NCBI RefSeq assembly: GCF_018812025.1
Contig: NC_063053.1
Span: 13,930,623 to 13,994,622, forward strand
DNA length: 64,000 bases
Reading direction: 5' to 3'
Source of the DNA: Megalobrama amblycephala
Taxonomy: Eukaryota > Chordata > Actinopteri > Cypriniformes > Xenocyprididae
Part shown: one piece after another, positions 11,645-20,298 of the stretch
Numbering within the stretch: position 1 is the first letter of the stretch
Layout: each line of letters opens with the position of its first letter
Notes under the pieces: generated by a model
What the model was told of the DNA's origin: nothing
Databases searched by the model: none
The model's input: only the letters and a program-made list of their open reading frames with translations
Made by a program: the position numbers and the translations under genes

Positions 11645-14302
11645 CCAGGAACATGTATTCTTCCGCTGGCAGAAGCGGTAAAAATTACACACGAGATGAT
11701 CCGTCACAGCTGACATTTTGTATTGAATGCGGTGCAACCATCTCAAAGTTCGTTTTCATATTAGTTAGACTTAGTTTCAAGTTTTAAGTGGAGAATTTGA
11801 GTAGGGTTTTAGAGCGTTCGAGTGGTGCCAAGGCTGGATTGTGACGGCATTGTCGCCCACACTGAATATAAATTGTGCATGAACAATTCTGGAGTGTTAA
11901 AGCTAGAGAGGGAAGCCTGAGTCTGTTCACAGGATGGAGCATACTGATGAGAGAGCATCAAACACACTGTGACAGCCCAAAGCCAAGAGCTGCTTCCTAG
12001 AGAAGGCGCGCACACATGCTATCTCTCCCTCGCACACACAGACACGCTCTTGCAGTTACCTGCTAGCCGGATCAGGTCTTTATTTTGCCAATTCAAAGAG
12101 GTTTCACGTTGTTGCATGGGCAAACAATGTGGTTGTCTACGCAAGTGGCCATTGCGCTTTTGTGGCCTTATATTTTAAAACGCCCAGATCAAGGGAGACT
12201 GTACCATATGTCTGCCACTGTAAATCTTTGCAAATGAATGCTGGGTAAATGTGAAAGGGAGACAGTGCCAGCTCTAATCCACTCTCTCCATGCGTGGATA
12301 ATGAGATGAGGGACCGAGAGGCTTTACTCAAGCAGAAACCTACCCAGACTGTCACTGAGTCATTTCGTACGTCGCTGGTGGGAAATGCTCTCCATATGCT
12401 GCGTGTCCCTATAAACATCCGGGGACATGATGCTTCATAACCTGTTTACATTTTATTAAAACGGGTTCAGGTTAGTGCCATCCGGTAGCAGGAATATTTA
12501 TGAATTTGTCGTGTCGCACGTTTAACCACAGGAATATCAAAAAACGATATGTAAACGCATTAAGAGCTAGAAACTACACTCAAAACCCTCAAAATGAAGC
12601 ATCGTGAATTATTTAGTTTATTTATTCATTAAAATATTCTTGTATCTACTTGCTAAATAAATACATGAACATGAAATATTGATTTAAGTTTAGTTAAATT
12701 ATTTTGTCTCAGATTAGCTTAAAGCTTCTGCTAGGAAAAATAGCCCATGACACCATAAAAAAAAAAAAAGGACATGGCAACAATAGATGAAAATAAAGGA
12801 AATCTGCACACTGTCTATTACCTTTATTTGTAAAATAAAATGGCAACTTTTTGATCAGTGAAGATCATTTGCTTTCCTCCAAGAAACTTTTTTTTTTTGC
12901 GACAAAGAAACAAACGCAAAAGCATTTAAATATAATTTTTCTTTCCATATCTTTTTTTTTTTTTTTCATCACTAGAACTTTTGTGTTCCCCTGAGAAAGT
13001 TTGCATACTATAGCAAAACTTTTTCGCAAAATGATTTATAATGTTTAATTTAATGTTTAATATTTTTGTGGAAACCCAGCTAATTTTTTAGCTTTAGGAG
13101 CCATTTACACGACACCGTTTTCAACTAAAAACGGAACAATTTTTATGCGTTTTGGCTGTTCATTTACACGACAATGGCGTTTTGGTGGCCTGAAAACACA
13201 AACGTTTAAACGGGTTTCAAAGTGCAAGTTTTTGAAAACGGTCTCCATGTAAATAACAAAAACGAGAATCTGTGAAAACGATGACGTCATGCACATGCGG
13301 ATTACATATTCAGTCTATGGCGGGTGTGCTGGATGCAGTACAGGTCATAAACCTCGCCCTCTCCATGCAAACGAACAGGACTTGAGTCAAAACAAAAAAA
13401 TAAATTACACTTCAAATAAAATTTTCTGAAAGATGGTTTTGGTCATTTAGGTAGTTGTTATCATGCTGATATATAATCAATTGTCCGTTTTTGTGATAAG
13501 TTTGATTTTAGCTAGCAATTTGATGCTATAGAAACGGGGCGTGTCGTCATGATCGACAGTTGTGACTGTCAGCTTCTCTGAGGGCTGTCGGAGCTTCGAG
13601 GGGAGATCGGAGTTTCATCTCCATCTAATGGCCAGCCAGCAGAATAGAGCGTTTGTAGTTATTTTCACGGCTTTGTGTGAATGTGGGTCGTTTTGACAAT
13701 GGTGTCGTCTGTATGCGGAAAACTCCAAAAGAAAAAGTTCTCAGTTTTAACCATATCATTGTCGTGTAAATGTATCCTTAAATGGATGTCTTATGTAAAA
13801 TTATAAATGTATGTATAGTTTATCGGGTGAACGCAAACATTTTGTGAGTGAATGCAAAAGCATTAACATAATTTTTCCTCCCATCTCATAGTTTTTTCAT
13901 CAACATATCCCCATGTTTCACCATGTTTAACTTAACAAAACTATTGTTGAAACCAAATGAAACTAAACTGAAATTAAATTTCAAAAATACTATTAAAATG
14001 CAAAACAAAAATAACCCTGGAACAGAATTCATGTCCTCCCTGCTAATTTCAATGTCTGATTTATTTTTTTTTTTTATTTTTTTTCTTTTTTTCTCCAGTA
14101 TATCCACCACAGGCTGATCCATCTGACTCCCGCAGACTATGACGACTTTGTGAACATCATCCGAAGTGCCCGCGGGGCGTTTTGCCTGACACCAGTTGGC
14201 ATGATGCAGTTCAACGATGTGCTGCAGAACCTGAAGAGGGGCAAACAGACAAAAGAACTATGGCAGCGGATCTCGTTGGAGATGGCCACCTTCTCACCAT
14301 GA
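63..14302 (+). CDS. zswim8: zswim8, C-terminal half (14 coding exons, 5' end outside window)
   Basis: Joined exons 63-246, 356-454, 594-718, 2201-2489, 2616-2768, 3032-3254, 3485-3774, 4819-5042, 5171-5662, 6018-6198, 8367-8537, 8872-8991, 11312-11490 and 14099-14302 give 977 residues plus TGA with no frameshift or internal stop. The product matches my memory of vertebrate ZSWIM8 (about 1,800 aa) nearly word for word in blocks such as [20 protein letters not shown] and [25 protein letters not shown]8 is the substrate receptor of a cullin-RING E3 ligase (with Elongin B/C) that ubiquitinates Argonaute during target-directed microRNA degradation; worm EBAX-1 is the orthologue. The BC box and SWIM zinc finger are N-terminal and lie outside the window. 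Visible features are a Gly/Ser-rich divergent linker (exon 4), a Ser-rich basic tract (exon 6), a Thr/Val/Ala low-complexity stretch (exon 9) and a conserved C-terminus ending FSP-stop. Confidence 0.95.
356..454 (+). CDS. zswim8: zswim8 window exon 2
   Basis: Acceptor GTTGTAG at 355, donor G|GTGAGA at 455. It continues in phase 1 as [13 protein letters not shown] to [10 protein letters not shown], a basic, proline-containing linker followed by a helix-like segment. 99 bp, phase-preserving. Confidence 0.92.
594..718 (+). CDS. zswim8: zswim8 window exon 3 (GC donor)
   Basis: Acceptor TTATAAG after a long T run. It reads [16 protein letters not shown] to [10 protein letters not shown]. The only donor that keeps the frame with the next exon ([10 protein letters not shown]) is AAG|GCAAGT at 719, a GC-AG intron. 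Using the nearest GT instead (position 723) would add 4 bases and break the frame. Confidence 0.92.
719..808 (+). other. GC-AG intron 5' end
   Basis: Intron 719-2200 opens GCAAGTG rather than GT. The remainder of this intron is the nested transposon described separately, plus an A run and about 180 bases of unique DNA before the acceptor. Confidence 0.8.
867..1677. mobile_element. MITE with CCTGGTTTCACAGAC ends, interrupted
   Basis: Its terminal repeats are CCTGGTTTCACAGACAGGGC and, at the right, GCCTTGTCTTTGAAAC. Uninterrupted relatives sit at 48782-49005 (same orientation) and 57709-57951 (opposite). Here the body is split by a fold-back element at 1016-1593. Confidence 0.7.
1016..1593. 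mobile_element. Fold-back MITE, about 578 bp
   Basis: Ends AGGGTTAGTTCACCC and GGGTGAACTAACCCT are exact inverted repeats. The arms continue as a near-perfect palindrome of about 250 bp each, for example CTCCATAGAGATCCAACGCA against its complement near 1460, with a short loop near 1320-1345. No clear target duplication. ORFs in it are products of the palindrome. Confidence 0.8.
2201..2489 (+). CDS. zswim8: zswim8 window exon 4, Gly/Ser/Ala-rich linker
   Basis: Acceptor CTCATGTAG, donor AAG|GTGAAC. It begins [20 protein letters not shown], which is conserved, then passes into a Gly/Ala/Ser/Gln-rich stretch (about residues 40-85 of the exon) that differs from the mammalian linker in sequence but not in character. 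Probably disordered. Confidence 0.92.
2616..2768 (+). CDS. zswim8: zswim8 window exon 5
   Basis: Acceptor TTTTGGCAG, donor TG|GTAAGA. It encodes [20 protein letters not shown] and then [14 protein letters not shown] and a basic RQKKKHTG end, which could serve as a nuclear-localisation-like patch (inference). Phase 1 on both sides. Confidence 0.92.
3032..3254 (+). CDS. zswim8: zswim8 window exon 6, Ser-rich
   Basis: Acceptor TTTTCTCAG, donor CAG|GTGAGA. It encodes [20 protein letters not shown] followed by RRPLRGGW and a run of serines ([20 protein letters not shown]), then basic residues. This is a strongly conserved vertebrate ZSWIM8 block and a likely phosphorylation-rich disordered segment. 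Confidence 0.94.
3485..3774 (+). CDS. zswim8: zswim8 window exon 7
   Basis: Acceptor CTTTATAG, donor ACAG|GTGAGA. It opens [15 protein letters not shown] and includes [20 protein letters not shown] and [20 protein letters not shown], ending SSHVSWITG. This is the start of the highly conserved helical C-terminal region. Confidence 0.95.
3995..4706. mobile_element. hAT-type MITE in zswim8 intron 7
   Basis: Terminal inverted repeats TAGAGCTGCACGATT and AATCACGCAGCTCTA. Flanking 8-mers are GTGAGTAG (3987-3994) and ATGAGTAG (4707-4714), 7 of 8 identical, as expected of an hAT target duplication. It is non-coding and related, in opposite orientation, to 19236-20275. The spliced mRNA would not contain it. 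Confidence 0.8.
4819..5042 (+). CDS. zswim8: zswim8 window exon 8
   Basis: Acceptor TTTTATAG, donor CAG|GTACTG. It encodes [20 protein letters not shown], then [20 protein letters not shown] and [17 protein letters not shown]. Nearly invariant between fish and mammals; helical, with no recognised catalytic motif. Confidence 0.95.
5171..5662 (+). CDS. zswim8: zswim8 window exon 9 (longest)
   Basis: Acceptor CTCTCTTCAG, donor CAG|GTATAA; phase 0 at both ends (164 codons). It starts [20 protein letters not shown] and [20 protein letters not shown], then a Gly-rich loop and a [17 protein letters not shown] stretch. A His/Pro-rich segment follows, ending [11 protein letters not shown]. The second half is low complexity and less conserved. 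Confidence 0.94.
5663..6017 (+). other. Intron between window exons 9 and 10, unremarkable
   Basis: 355 bases of AT-rich intron, with donor GTATAAG and acceptor TTCTCAG. No repeat family or other feature recognised. Confidence 0.6.
6018..6198 (+). CDS. zswim8: zswim8 window exon 10
   Basis: Acceptor CTTCTCAG, donor GCAG|GTAAGG. It encodes [20 protein letters not shown] to [19 protein letters not shown]. Joining to exon 9 restores the conserved YPQGMHPAF. The ATG inside is not a start. Confidence 0.93.
6595..7592 (+). mobile_element. Tc1-like transposon, degenerate but near full length
   Basis: The inverted ends CAATCAGGCATAACATTATG and CATAATGTTATGCCTGATCG lie next to TA dinucleotides at 6595-6596 and 7591-7592. 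The interior carries a broken transposase on the + strand. It sits in the zswim8 intron between exons 10 and 11, in the sense orientation. At about 1 kb it is shorter than typical full Tc1 elements (1.3-1.6 kb), implying internal deletion. Confidence 0.88.
6739..7540 (+). pseudogene. Tc1 transposase pseudogene
   Basis: It starts [20 protein letters not shown], with a paired-like helix-turn-helix ([20 protein letters not shown]) and the GRPR motif. The frame then breaks at 6970 with TGA. Later frames retain [20 protein letters not shown] (first catalytic Asp), [18 protein letters not shown] (the second catalytic Asp of the QDN motif is Gly) and a decayed C-terminus around EEHNHSQP. Several stops and a large deletion between the two halves leave it incapable of transposition. 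Confidence 0.85.
7593..8366 (+). other. Rest of zswim8 intron 10, non-coding
   Basis: AT-rich sequence with homopolymer T and A runs near 7987, 8149 and 8342, the last serving as polypyrimidine tract. The minus-strand ORF at 7646-7897 shows no protein-like pattern. Confidence 0.5.
8367..8537 (+). CDS. zswim8: zswim8 window exon 11 (tandem NAGNAG acceptor)
   Basis: The acceptor reads TAGCAG after a T run. Starting at 8367 gives [20 protein letters not shown]; starting at 8364 inserts one alanine and also stays in frame. Donor CG|GTAAGG. It ends with [11 protein letters not shown], matching the conserved mammalian segment. The reverse-strand frame here carries no competing gene. Confidence 0.92.
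8538..8871 (+). other. Intron between window exons 11 and 12
   Basis: 334 bases with normal GTAAGG and TTTAG ends; no repeat recognised. Confidence 0.5.
8872..8991 (+). CDS. zswim8: zswim8 window exon 12
   Basis: Acceptor CTCATTTAG, donor CTCG|GTATGC. It encodes [20 protein letters not shown] to [13 protein letters not shown], essentially identical to the mammalian protein. Confidence 0.95.
8992..10345 (+). other. zswim8 intron 12, part without recognised elements
   Basis: AT-rich non-coding DNA. A short stretch near 9390 (AAAGGGATATTCTGGGTT) resembles the end of a common fish MITE but has no partner end. No conserved ORF. Confidence 0.4.
10350..11097. mobile_element. TTAA-flanked MITE, GTGCCCCTATTATG family
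   Basis: Ends GTGCCCCTATTATGC and GCATAATAGGGGCAC are exact inverted repeats, flanked by TTAA at 10346-10349 and 11098-11101. About 750 bp, no transposase. TTAA duplication fits piggyBac- or Kolobok-mobilised elements. The ORFs at 10222-10590 and 10449-10694 lie in it and are not genes. Confidence 0.75.
11312..11490 (+). CDS. zswim8: zswim8 window exon 13
   Basis: Acceptor TCTCCTCAG, donor CAG|GTACAG. It encodes [34 protein letters not shown] and [14 protein letters not shown]. Phase 1 in, phase 0 out. Confidence 0.95.
11491..13093 (+). other. zswim8 intron 13, 5' part
   Basis: Non-coding DNA with a (TGA)n microsatellite at 11596 and several A and T runs. ORFs at 11809-12418 on both strands show no recognisable product. 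Confidence 0.45.
11596..11643 (+). repeat. (TGA)16 microsatellite
   Basis: Sixteen uninterrupted TGA units about 105 bases into intron 13; likely polymorphic in length. Confidence 0.95.
13094..13780. mobile_element. hAT-type MITE, CATTTACACGAC family
   Basis: Left AGGAGCCATTTACACGAC and right GTCGTGTAAATGTATCCT are inverted repeats about 685 bases apart, and an inner motif TTCATTTACACGACAATGG repeats the theme. GC content is higher than in the surrounding intron. The target duplication could not be fixed because the left end is diverged. Confidence 0.65.
14099..14302 (+). CDS. zswim8: zswim8 terminal coding exon
   Basis: Acceptor TTTCTCCAG. It encodes [20 protein letters not shown] to [20 protein letters not shown] and [10 protein letters not shown], then TGA at 14300-14302. 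The C-terminus matches vertebrate ZSWIM8 exactly in length and nearly in sequence. Confidence 0.95.
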   Translation, partial: YIHHRLIHLTPADYDDFVNIIRSARGAFCLTPVGMMQFNDVLQNLKRGKQTKELWQRISLEMATFSP

Positions 14303-14928
14303 CTGCTCTAGAGACCAGCGGGGACAGAGACGCCCAATCTCCTGCAGCTATCTTCCCCCCCCCCCCCCCCCCAGACCACTAACACAGCTCAATCTGACAC
14401 GCAGTTCCCCTTGATAGGAAGTGTAGCCATGCCAACTTCCTGTACAAGCCCACTCACATGACTGAAAATTTAGTCCTTCAGGCCCTGAAGTCATGAGAAC
14501 GTGGTACAGAGATACTGGAGCAAGTGAATTACTCCAGTCAGCGGGTCCCTCCTTCGTCGAGTTGTTGATCCCAGTGTTGTCTGAGCTTTTTTTTTTTTTT
14601 TTTTTTTTGTTTGTTCTTTTTTGGTGTGTTCAGTCAAGTAACTTGATGGCTATATATGGTTTATCTATGTGTCCTAACATCTTTCATTCACTGATTTCTG
14701 TTTTGTGATCCCCTGAGTTCATTTAGGTGGTTGATAAGGGGACAAAGGTTTTCACTTGCTATGTTGATGTTTGGTTCACGTTTGAACAAAACCACTAAAT
14801 GTCAGACTCAAACTGCAACATTCCTCTACCCTGGAGAACGGAGCCTCCACCGGTCATTAAGGATTTCAACGCTGGATAGTGGATGGCAGTGTAAAAATGA
14901 GGAAAATCAAACAAAACTTTGTTAAAAG

Positions 14929-14934
14929 AATAAA
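14929..14934 (+). terminator. Possible proximal polyadenylation signal of zswim8
   Basis: AATAAA about 630 bases after the stop. It would give a shorter 3' UTR; no strong GT-rich element was seen beyond it. Confidence 0.35.
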
Positions 14935-15660
14935 AGAGACATTTATTATGAAACAATAATCAAAGTACGGGTGAGGATTCTTTAATGTTTTGTTTTATCT
15001 TTTGTTTTTAATATTTTGTATAGTATGGTGTGTCTGCAAAGAGCAGGATGAGGAATGGAAGAATGTTATTACTGACTGCTCTGTGAGTTCCTTTTTCCGG
15101 TCAGATGTTGGTGGCTTGAGTGCTGGAACAGAGAAGTCTGGCTGGACCAGATTACACAGCTTTAATTCTAGACATCAGCGGTGACTTAAGTCCAAAACAA
15201 TTCAGGCTTTCTGTCTTTAAATTGGGTTCTTTTATATCCGAAATCCAGCTACTGGACAAGTCATTTGCCATATACCGTTAGTAGACGTTGCAATTTCATA
15301 TTTCAAGATTTAGTCGACCCACACAATCTAGTTTTGTTCTAATTTTAAAACGGGTTAATTGCTCCCCTCATTCTAGCGTAGTAAAGTGGTCAATAAACGT
15401 CACTGCCAGATTCCCATGTTTCCAGCATCGGCCCCAGCTTTGGAACTCACTAGTGGAGAGTGACTGCGTAGAAAATGTACTGTGATATTTTTGTATTCTT
15501 CAAGTGTAGCTTGGTTGGAAAAAACAAAAAACAAAAAAATCTATATAAATACATATAAATATGTAAACTGTTCTGATTGCAGGAGGATGTAATCTAGAAT
15601 AAATGGAGAAAAGAGAAACTAAATTGGAACAAAGCAATATTAAAAATGTAGAGTTTACTT

Positions 15661-15666
15661 AATAAA
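15661..15666 (+). terminator. Likely distal polyadenylation signal of zswim8
   Basis: AATAAA followed about 40 bases later by TGTCTGTTGTTCT, a GT-rich downstream element. A second hexamer lies close upstream at 15598-15603. Confidence 0.55.
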
Positions 15667-15720
15667 GATAAATCAAAACACTAATTGAGTTTATCTCTGT
15701 CTGTTGTTCTAACTGTTATA

Positions 15721-16173
15721 TACAGTACCGATCAAAAGTTTGGGGTTGGTAAGTTCCTGTGTTCACCAAGACTGCATTTTTTTATATATATCAAAAACAC
15801 AAAAAAAATAATATTATGAAATATTACAATTTAAAAATGTACATTTATAGTTAAATATATTTTACAATGTAATTTATTCCTGTGATGGAAAAGCTGAATT
15901 TTCAGCAGTCTTTAATGTCACATTCAGAAATCATTCAAATTTTTTGATTTGGTGCTCATTTCTTATCTATGTTGAAAACAGTGGTGCTGCTTATAACGTT
16001 GTGAAAACTAATTTTTTTTTTTTTCAAGATTCTTTAATAAAAAGTTCAAAAGAACAGCATTTGTTTTGTAACAAAAAGTACTGTAACTTGATTAAATTAA
16101 TGTGTCCCTGCTGAATAATATTTCTTTCAAAGAAAAAACGTACTAATCTCAAACTTTTGAACGGTAGTTCATA
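15721..16173. mobile_element. Tc1/mariner-type MITE, complete copy
   Basis: It begins TACAGTACCGATCAAAAGTT and ends AAACTTTTGAACGGTAG; the arms are inverted and TA-flanked. The interior matches the split copy at 809-2022. It lies just beyond the inferred zswim8 polyadenylation site. Confidence 0.75.
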
Positions 16174-16849
16174 TGGATAAATCTGATAAGTTTCAAAGCA
16201 AGTGTCAGAAATGCACCTCATTAAAATTAACTTGATTTGCAGGAATCAACGTTGCACTAAGGAGGTTTTCATCGCCTGGGGGCGCTAGAAAGTTAAATAT
16301 TGACACTGCTGTGATTTAATGGTCTATCGGGGATTCCGATTCTTTTATAAAAGGACCTGATATTCAAAAGTTTTGCTTATTCGATCACGCAAGTAGTTTT
16401 GGTGGCAAATTAAAGGTTTTGATGATTTGAGTCTTAATGATTGTTTAAACTTATAAAATCCAGTGTTTCCAAATCACTTTACAGAAAGTTCAGGTAAATG
16501 TGTTTAAAAACAAATGTGTCAAAATAATGCACGATAATCTCACACCGGTCCTTGTTTGTGCCTCTACCTGGAAAAAAATAAAAATCTGTTCGGAGGTGCA
16601 CTCTGTTGGAAACAAGTCTCTCGCATTTGACCACAGTGCGGGGGTTTTAATTCAATGGATTTATCTTTCAAATGTTTTAACCAGTATATATTGCTGTAAG
16701 CACTCCAAAATTTCAGTTAATAGATTTCAACACATCCAACTTAAGCTTCACTTCTGACAATACTTTCAGATAATGTTATGCGAAATTGTGAGTTAACGAA
16801 GGTCCCTCCCCCCATCGGACGGAATGATTTGGTTTGTTCCAGAGTTTTC
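16174..16849 (+). other. Intergenic spacer between zswim8 and the next gene
   Basis: No repeat or ORF of note until a C-rich stretch at about 16805. It probably contains the upstream promoter region of the following exon. Confidence 0.4.
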
Positions 16850-16894
16850 GGTAGGTAGAGCGTCTCGAGCCAACAGCAGCATCATAGCTGAGTG

Positions 16895-16905
16895 AAGATG
16901 GCGGC
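16895..16905 (+). promoter_or_regulatory. YY1-type motif AAGATGGCGGC
   Basis: It matches the extended YY1 site often placed just downstream of vertebrate TATA-less transcription starts, where its ATG may also form a short upstream ORF. No TATA box is seen upstream. It supports a start site within about 50 bases upstream. Confidence 0.5.
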
Positions 16906-16936
16906 TCAGAGAGTGATGCTGTCAACGAGAGTTTGA
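16898..16936 (+). other. Short upstream ORF (12 codons)
   Basis: It reads MAAQRVMLSTRV then TGA, entirely inside the putative first exon. It could dampen translation of the downstream main frame (inference). It is too short to call a gene. Confidence 0.35.
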
Positions 16937-17013
16937 GTTCACCTCTCATTTTTTAAACTTGGTAAACCTTTGAGGATCACTTACGGATAGCTGTATCAAA
17001 GAAAATTGTATCG

Positions 17014-19235
17014 GTGAGTCATGTTTTGTGTTTTCTTCAAAACAAGCGCAGTTTTGCCTTTTCAGAACTGAAGAAATGCTACGGCTAGCCGCGCTAACCT
17101 CGTTCTGAAGAAAATCAGAGAAGCGCCTTATAAACATGTTTTAATGTCAAACTCCTTTTAGTTTGCGCAAACACGGATTTATCTTAAATTTAATCCTCGC
17201 AAAGCTCTGTTGTTTGTATAAAAACTGCGTTTAGTTCCAGAAGAGACTATTTGAGGCGCGGTGGAGTTGAGTTTTGCAGTTTAGTGGAAGTTTCGTATAG
17301 TCAGTGATTTTCATCTATACGCACAGTAAGTGTTAAAAAATATTAGTATCTATACATATAAACAACCTAGAGCTTTCCTGCTCTTTACACAGTCGTAAAT
17401 ATTTAGTATCAATGTGAGCGTGTGTAAGTTTGAGTTGCAGAGCAGCTGGGACAAAAGCAAAGCGGGATGCTTGTTGCTTTTAAATGCATGCGTTTCTGTA
17501 AGACTTTATGGGTAGATTGAGTCTGCTTTGCTACCTTTACGCAGTCCATTGGAAAATCCGAGCAGCTCTGCCAGCTCATGCCATGGAGACTCGTTTTGGG
17601 CAGTAATGAATTTTGCATGGACTTCAGTCAATGCTCTGTTCTCTTTTATAGGTGAGTCAAGAATATCTCGTGTCAGACTGTACTGCACAGCTGTGTTCCT
17701 GTCGAAAATCTCTTTAAAATGATAATTCAGTGCGTGTTGCTCTAGCTGTTAGCAGAATATGCTCTTGGATTTATATTTTAAAATTTTCGGTGTTTTAGTC
17801 ATTTGTCTGCATGAGGGTTTGTTTGGATATTTTGATCTTGCTTTAAGAATGTGTATATGTGGGTTGTTGACGCATAACAACATTATCAACGTTTTTTAAA
17901 TGGAATTAAGATATAAACATTTCTTTATAAGTACATGTCAGCTTTCCAAAACAACCCTTGTATGTTTGTGTAGCATATATATGCAACACTTATTACATCA
18001 TGCGTTCTTCTATATGAATATTGAATTGTGAAAAAAGGATGAAATCGGATAAATTAAAATTATCTCAGTAACTTAAGTGATTCAGTCATACTTGATTCAT
18101 CATGTAGCTTTCAAACTCAACACACTCCTTGGCTTGTCCTTTTGTGCCCACAAGGAATTTAGAGACGTTTTTATGAATGAGCATAAAATGATTTTCTTCA
18201 TCCTGAGGCAATGTTGTAAATATTGGTATGAAGACTCACAGATCAAGTAGTGTGATGAGTGTATAATCAAGATTTTTACAGCCATTATACTGCTCTTGAG
18301 CTATTTGTTTGTCTTCTTTTCTCCTTCTGATTCTCATGCAGGCTGTGCTGTAAAAGTTTAAAACAGGACAAATATATGCCATGACATCACCCATAACTCA
18401 TTTTGCTCTGTCCCCAAGTCCATGACCCAATTAGCATTGAATTGTGAGTTAAAGATGAGTTTGGTTCTGTCCCAAGAACATTAAAAATATCTGTGATAAT
18501 TTGCAAATGAGTGTTGGGCCTGGGGTGGCTCTCACGCTGAGAGTTTTTTTGGGTGTTACGAGAAAAAGAAAAAAAAACTCTGAAAGTGGGACAAGACTTG
18601 GATTATGTTTCAATAGAGCCAGCGAAGAACCCAGAATCACATTAGATTAATGACTTCAAATGACCAGGCTCTTTTCTTTCGCCTCATCTCCCTAAAGCTA
18701 GTATTAATTTCACTCCTGTATCTTAATTGCATGCCTATAGTATTACTCGCTCACTGGTTGCGTTCAGGATGACCTTTAGAAAGAATGGTTAACTGAACTT
18801 GCAACTAAGTTTGTTACTTTATAATCATATGAATGCTTCTGTCATGTCAGTGTTAGATAAAAGCCTCGTTCTATTCATGAAATACACCTTTTATTTGCAT
18901 TGATAATGCAAAAGTGCTTTTGCTGCAGTGCAGTCCACTGAGTCTACTGTCGCTTTCCACTAAAGAACAGAACAGAATATAGGGGATCTGGTTTTTTTTT
19001 CTTAGTCCGTTTAATCTTCAGGGAGCTGAGTCAGGTCCTGTGCAGTGCTGGGAAATCAGAGAGGGATGTCGACACGGAGGGAATTGTACAGTTTGATCGA
19101 GCCATGCAATGAAGGAAGCACTCAAGGAATGCATGAGGAGATGAAGGGTTCTTCTCCAAACCAATGGTCTTGAGGACACCAGGAGTAATAATAGCAATAA
19201 CAACACCAGTAATTATATGAATCCAGAATTGGCTG
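17014..19235 (+). other. Start of a long intron or intergenic DNA; no gene or repeat recognised
   Basis: Moderately AT-rich, repeat-poor. ORFs on both strands (for example 17409-17722) overlap each other and show no recognisable domain. Its unique character next to the putative first exon could mark intronic regulatory sequence, but nothing specific is seen. Confidence 0.35.
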
Positions 19236-20275
19236 TAGAGCTGCAAGATTAATCGTAAAAAGATCGCAATCTTACTTTATTAATGACAACGATTCTCCCG
19301 TATCTATTAAACCTTTGACAAAAAGCATACCGGAATGTTCAAATCTGTGTTCATGCTGCCAGAGCCAGAGAGAGCCGTTTTGAATCACACATTAGTTATT
19401 TCTGTGTTACAAATATTCACATTTCACAGAAGTACTGAGATTTTAAGTTAGTATTTAAACGCAGATGTCTACGATGGCAATCAAAATTGTGCAAACTACC
19501 TTTTGAATCGAACTTGGCACATAAAATAACGGTTTAATCAATTAATTCCACTAGGTGGCGACAACTGACTGTTAAAAAATGTTATTTGTCATTGAATCTT
19601 TCATTTAAAAGATTCGTTCAAAAACATTGATTCTTCCAGCAATGAAACAAGTACGGTTGTACTCAGTACGGTTATTTACGGGAGTGACAACCGCATTCTA
19701 TAACCGAACTCGCACCCGTAAATTTTCAGGACTCACAACCGCATTCTCTGGAATATTCGTGCTGTGTGAACGAAACAGGACTGGACAACTAGTTGTCCAG
19801 TCATCCGCGAGACGTCACAAAGGACGTGACACTCATGTGCAATGGTTAAAGACTGGCTAGTGCATGTTTACATGCTGCTGTTAGTTATTGAAGTTTTTAT
19901 GGATGAGCTTGCGGTTCAGTTAGTCTCTTGTCACATCAAAAGTGATAATACTTTTCAGTTTTATGGACGTCGCCATCTTTAATATTACGTTGGTCACTGT
20001 CGTTATGGTTACTAGTAAGAGAATACGGGCTTGACTCTCGCTGTACGTTCATACAGACAGTGTTCCAGACGCTACTGTAAGTTGCTTTGTGAACGAGACA
20101 TTTCAAGACTCACACCTGTAAGTAAATGCAGTTGTCAATCCCAAAAACTGACAGTGTGAACGTGGCCTTAGAGTCAGCAATTTATATTTTGTCAGAACCT
20201 CTAGTAAATTACATGTTATTTTGTTTGGTTGTATATTCAGAATCGTGATCTCTATTTGAAACCAAAAAATGACTA
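19236..20275. mobile_element. hAT-type element related to 3995-4706, right end lost, hosting another insertion
   Basis: It opens TAGAGCTGCAAGATTAATCG and runs through AAAGATCGCAATCTTACTTT and GACAACGATTCTCCCG, mirrored in the copy at 3995-4706 in opposite orientation. At 20230-20270 it still reads TTCAGAATCGTGATCTC from the far arm, but the terminal repeat is gone. The middle is displaced by the element at about 19655-20170. Confidence 0.6.
19655..20170. mobile_element. Nested MITE, CGTTCACAC / GTGTGAACGTGGCCTTA family
   Basis: It contains GTGACAACCGCATTCTATAA near the left and CTGACAGTGTGAACGTGGCC at the right. The same arms bound the composite at 47261-51597. This copy keeps the uninterrupted sequence ATGGTTACTAGTAAGAG, the equivalent of the site invaded at 48575 in the other copy. 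Confidence 0.6.
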
Positions 20276-20298
20276 AGGCCGCTGGATTACTCCAGTAG

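Larger units (their letters stand above)
14303..15690 (+). other. zswim8: zswim8 3' untranslated region (end inferred)
   Basis: Non-coding sequence follows the stop. It contains an 18-base C run (14355-14372), a long T run (about 14587-14608) and three AATAAA signals. The last at 15661 is followed by GT-rich DNA, and a miniature transposon begins at 15721, so I place the end near 15690. ORFs in this stretch are short and show no protein-like composition. Confidence 0.6.
16850..17013 (+). other. Putative 5' untranslated first exon of an unidentified + strand gene
   Basis: A locally GC-rich, repeat-free stretch ends in a consensus donor TATCG|GTGAGTC at 17014. It contains an AAGATGGCGGC motif and a 12-codon upstream ORF (ATG 16898, stop 16934), with no open frame running into the donor, so it is untranslated unless spliced otherwise. 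In mammals ZSWIM8 is followed by NDST2 and CAMK2G, but nothing in the window identifies the gene. The exon start is a guess. Confidence 0.45.
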
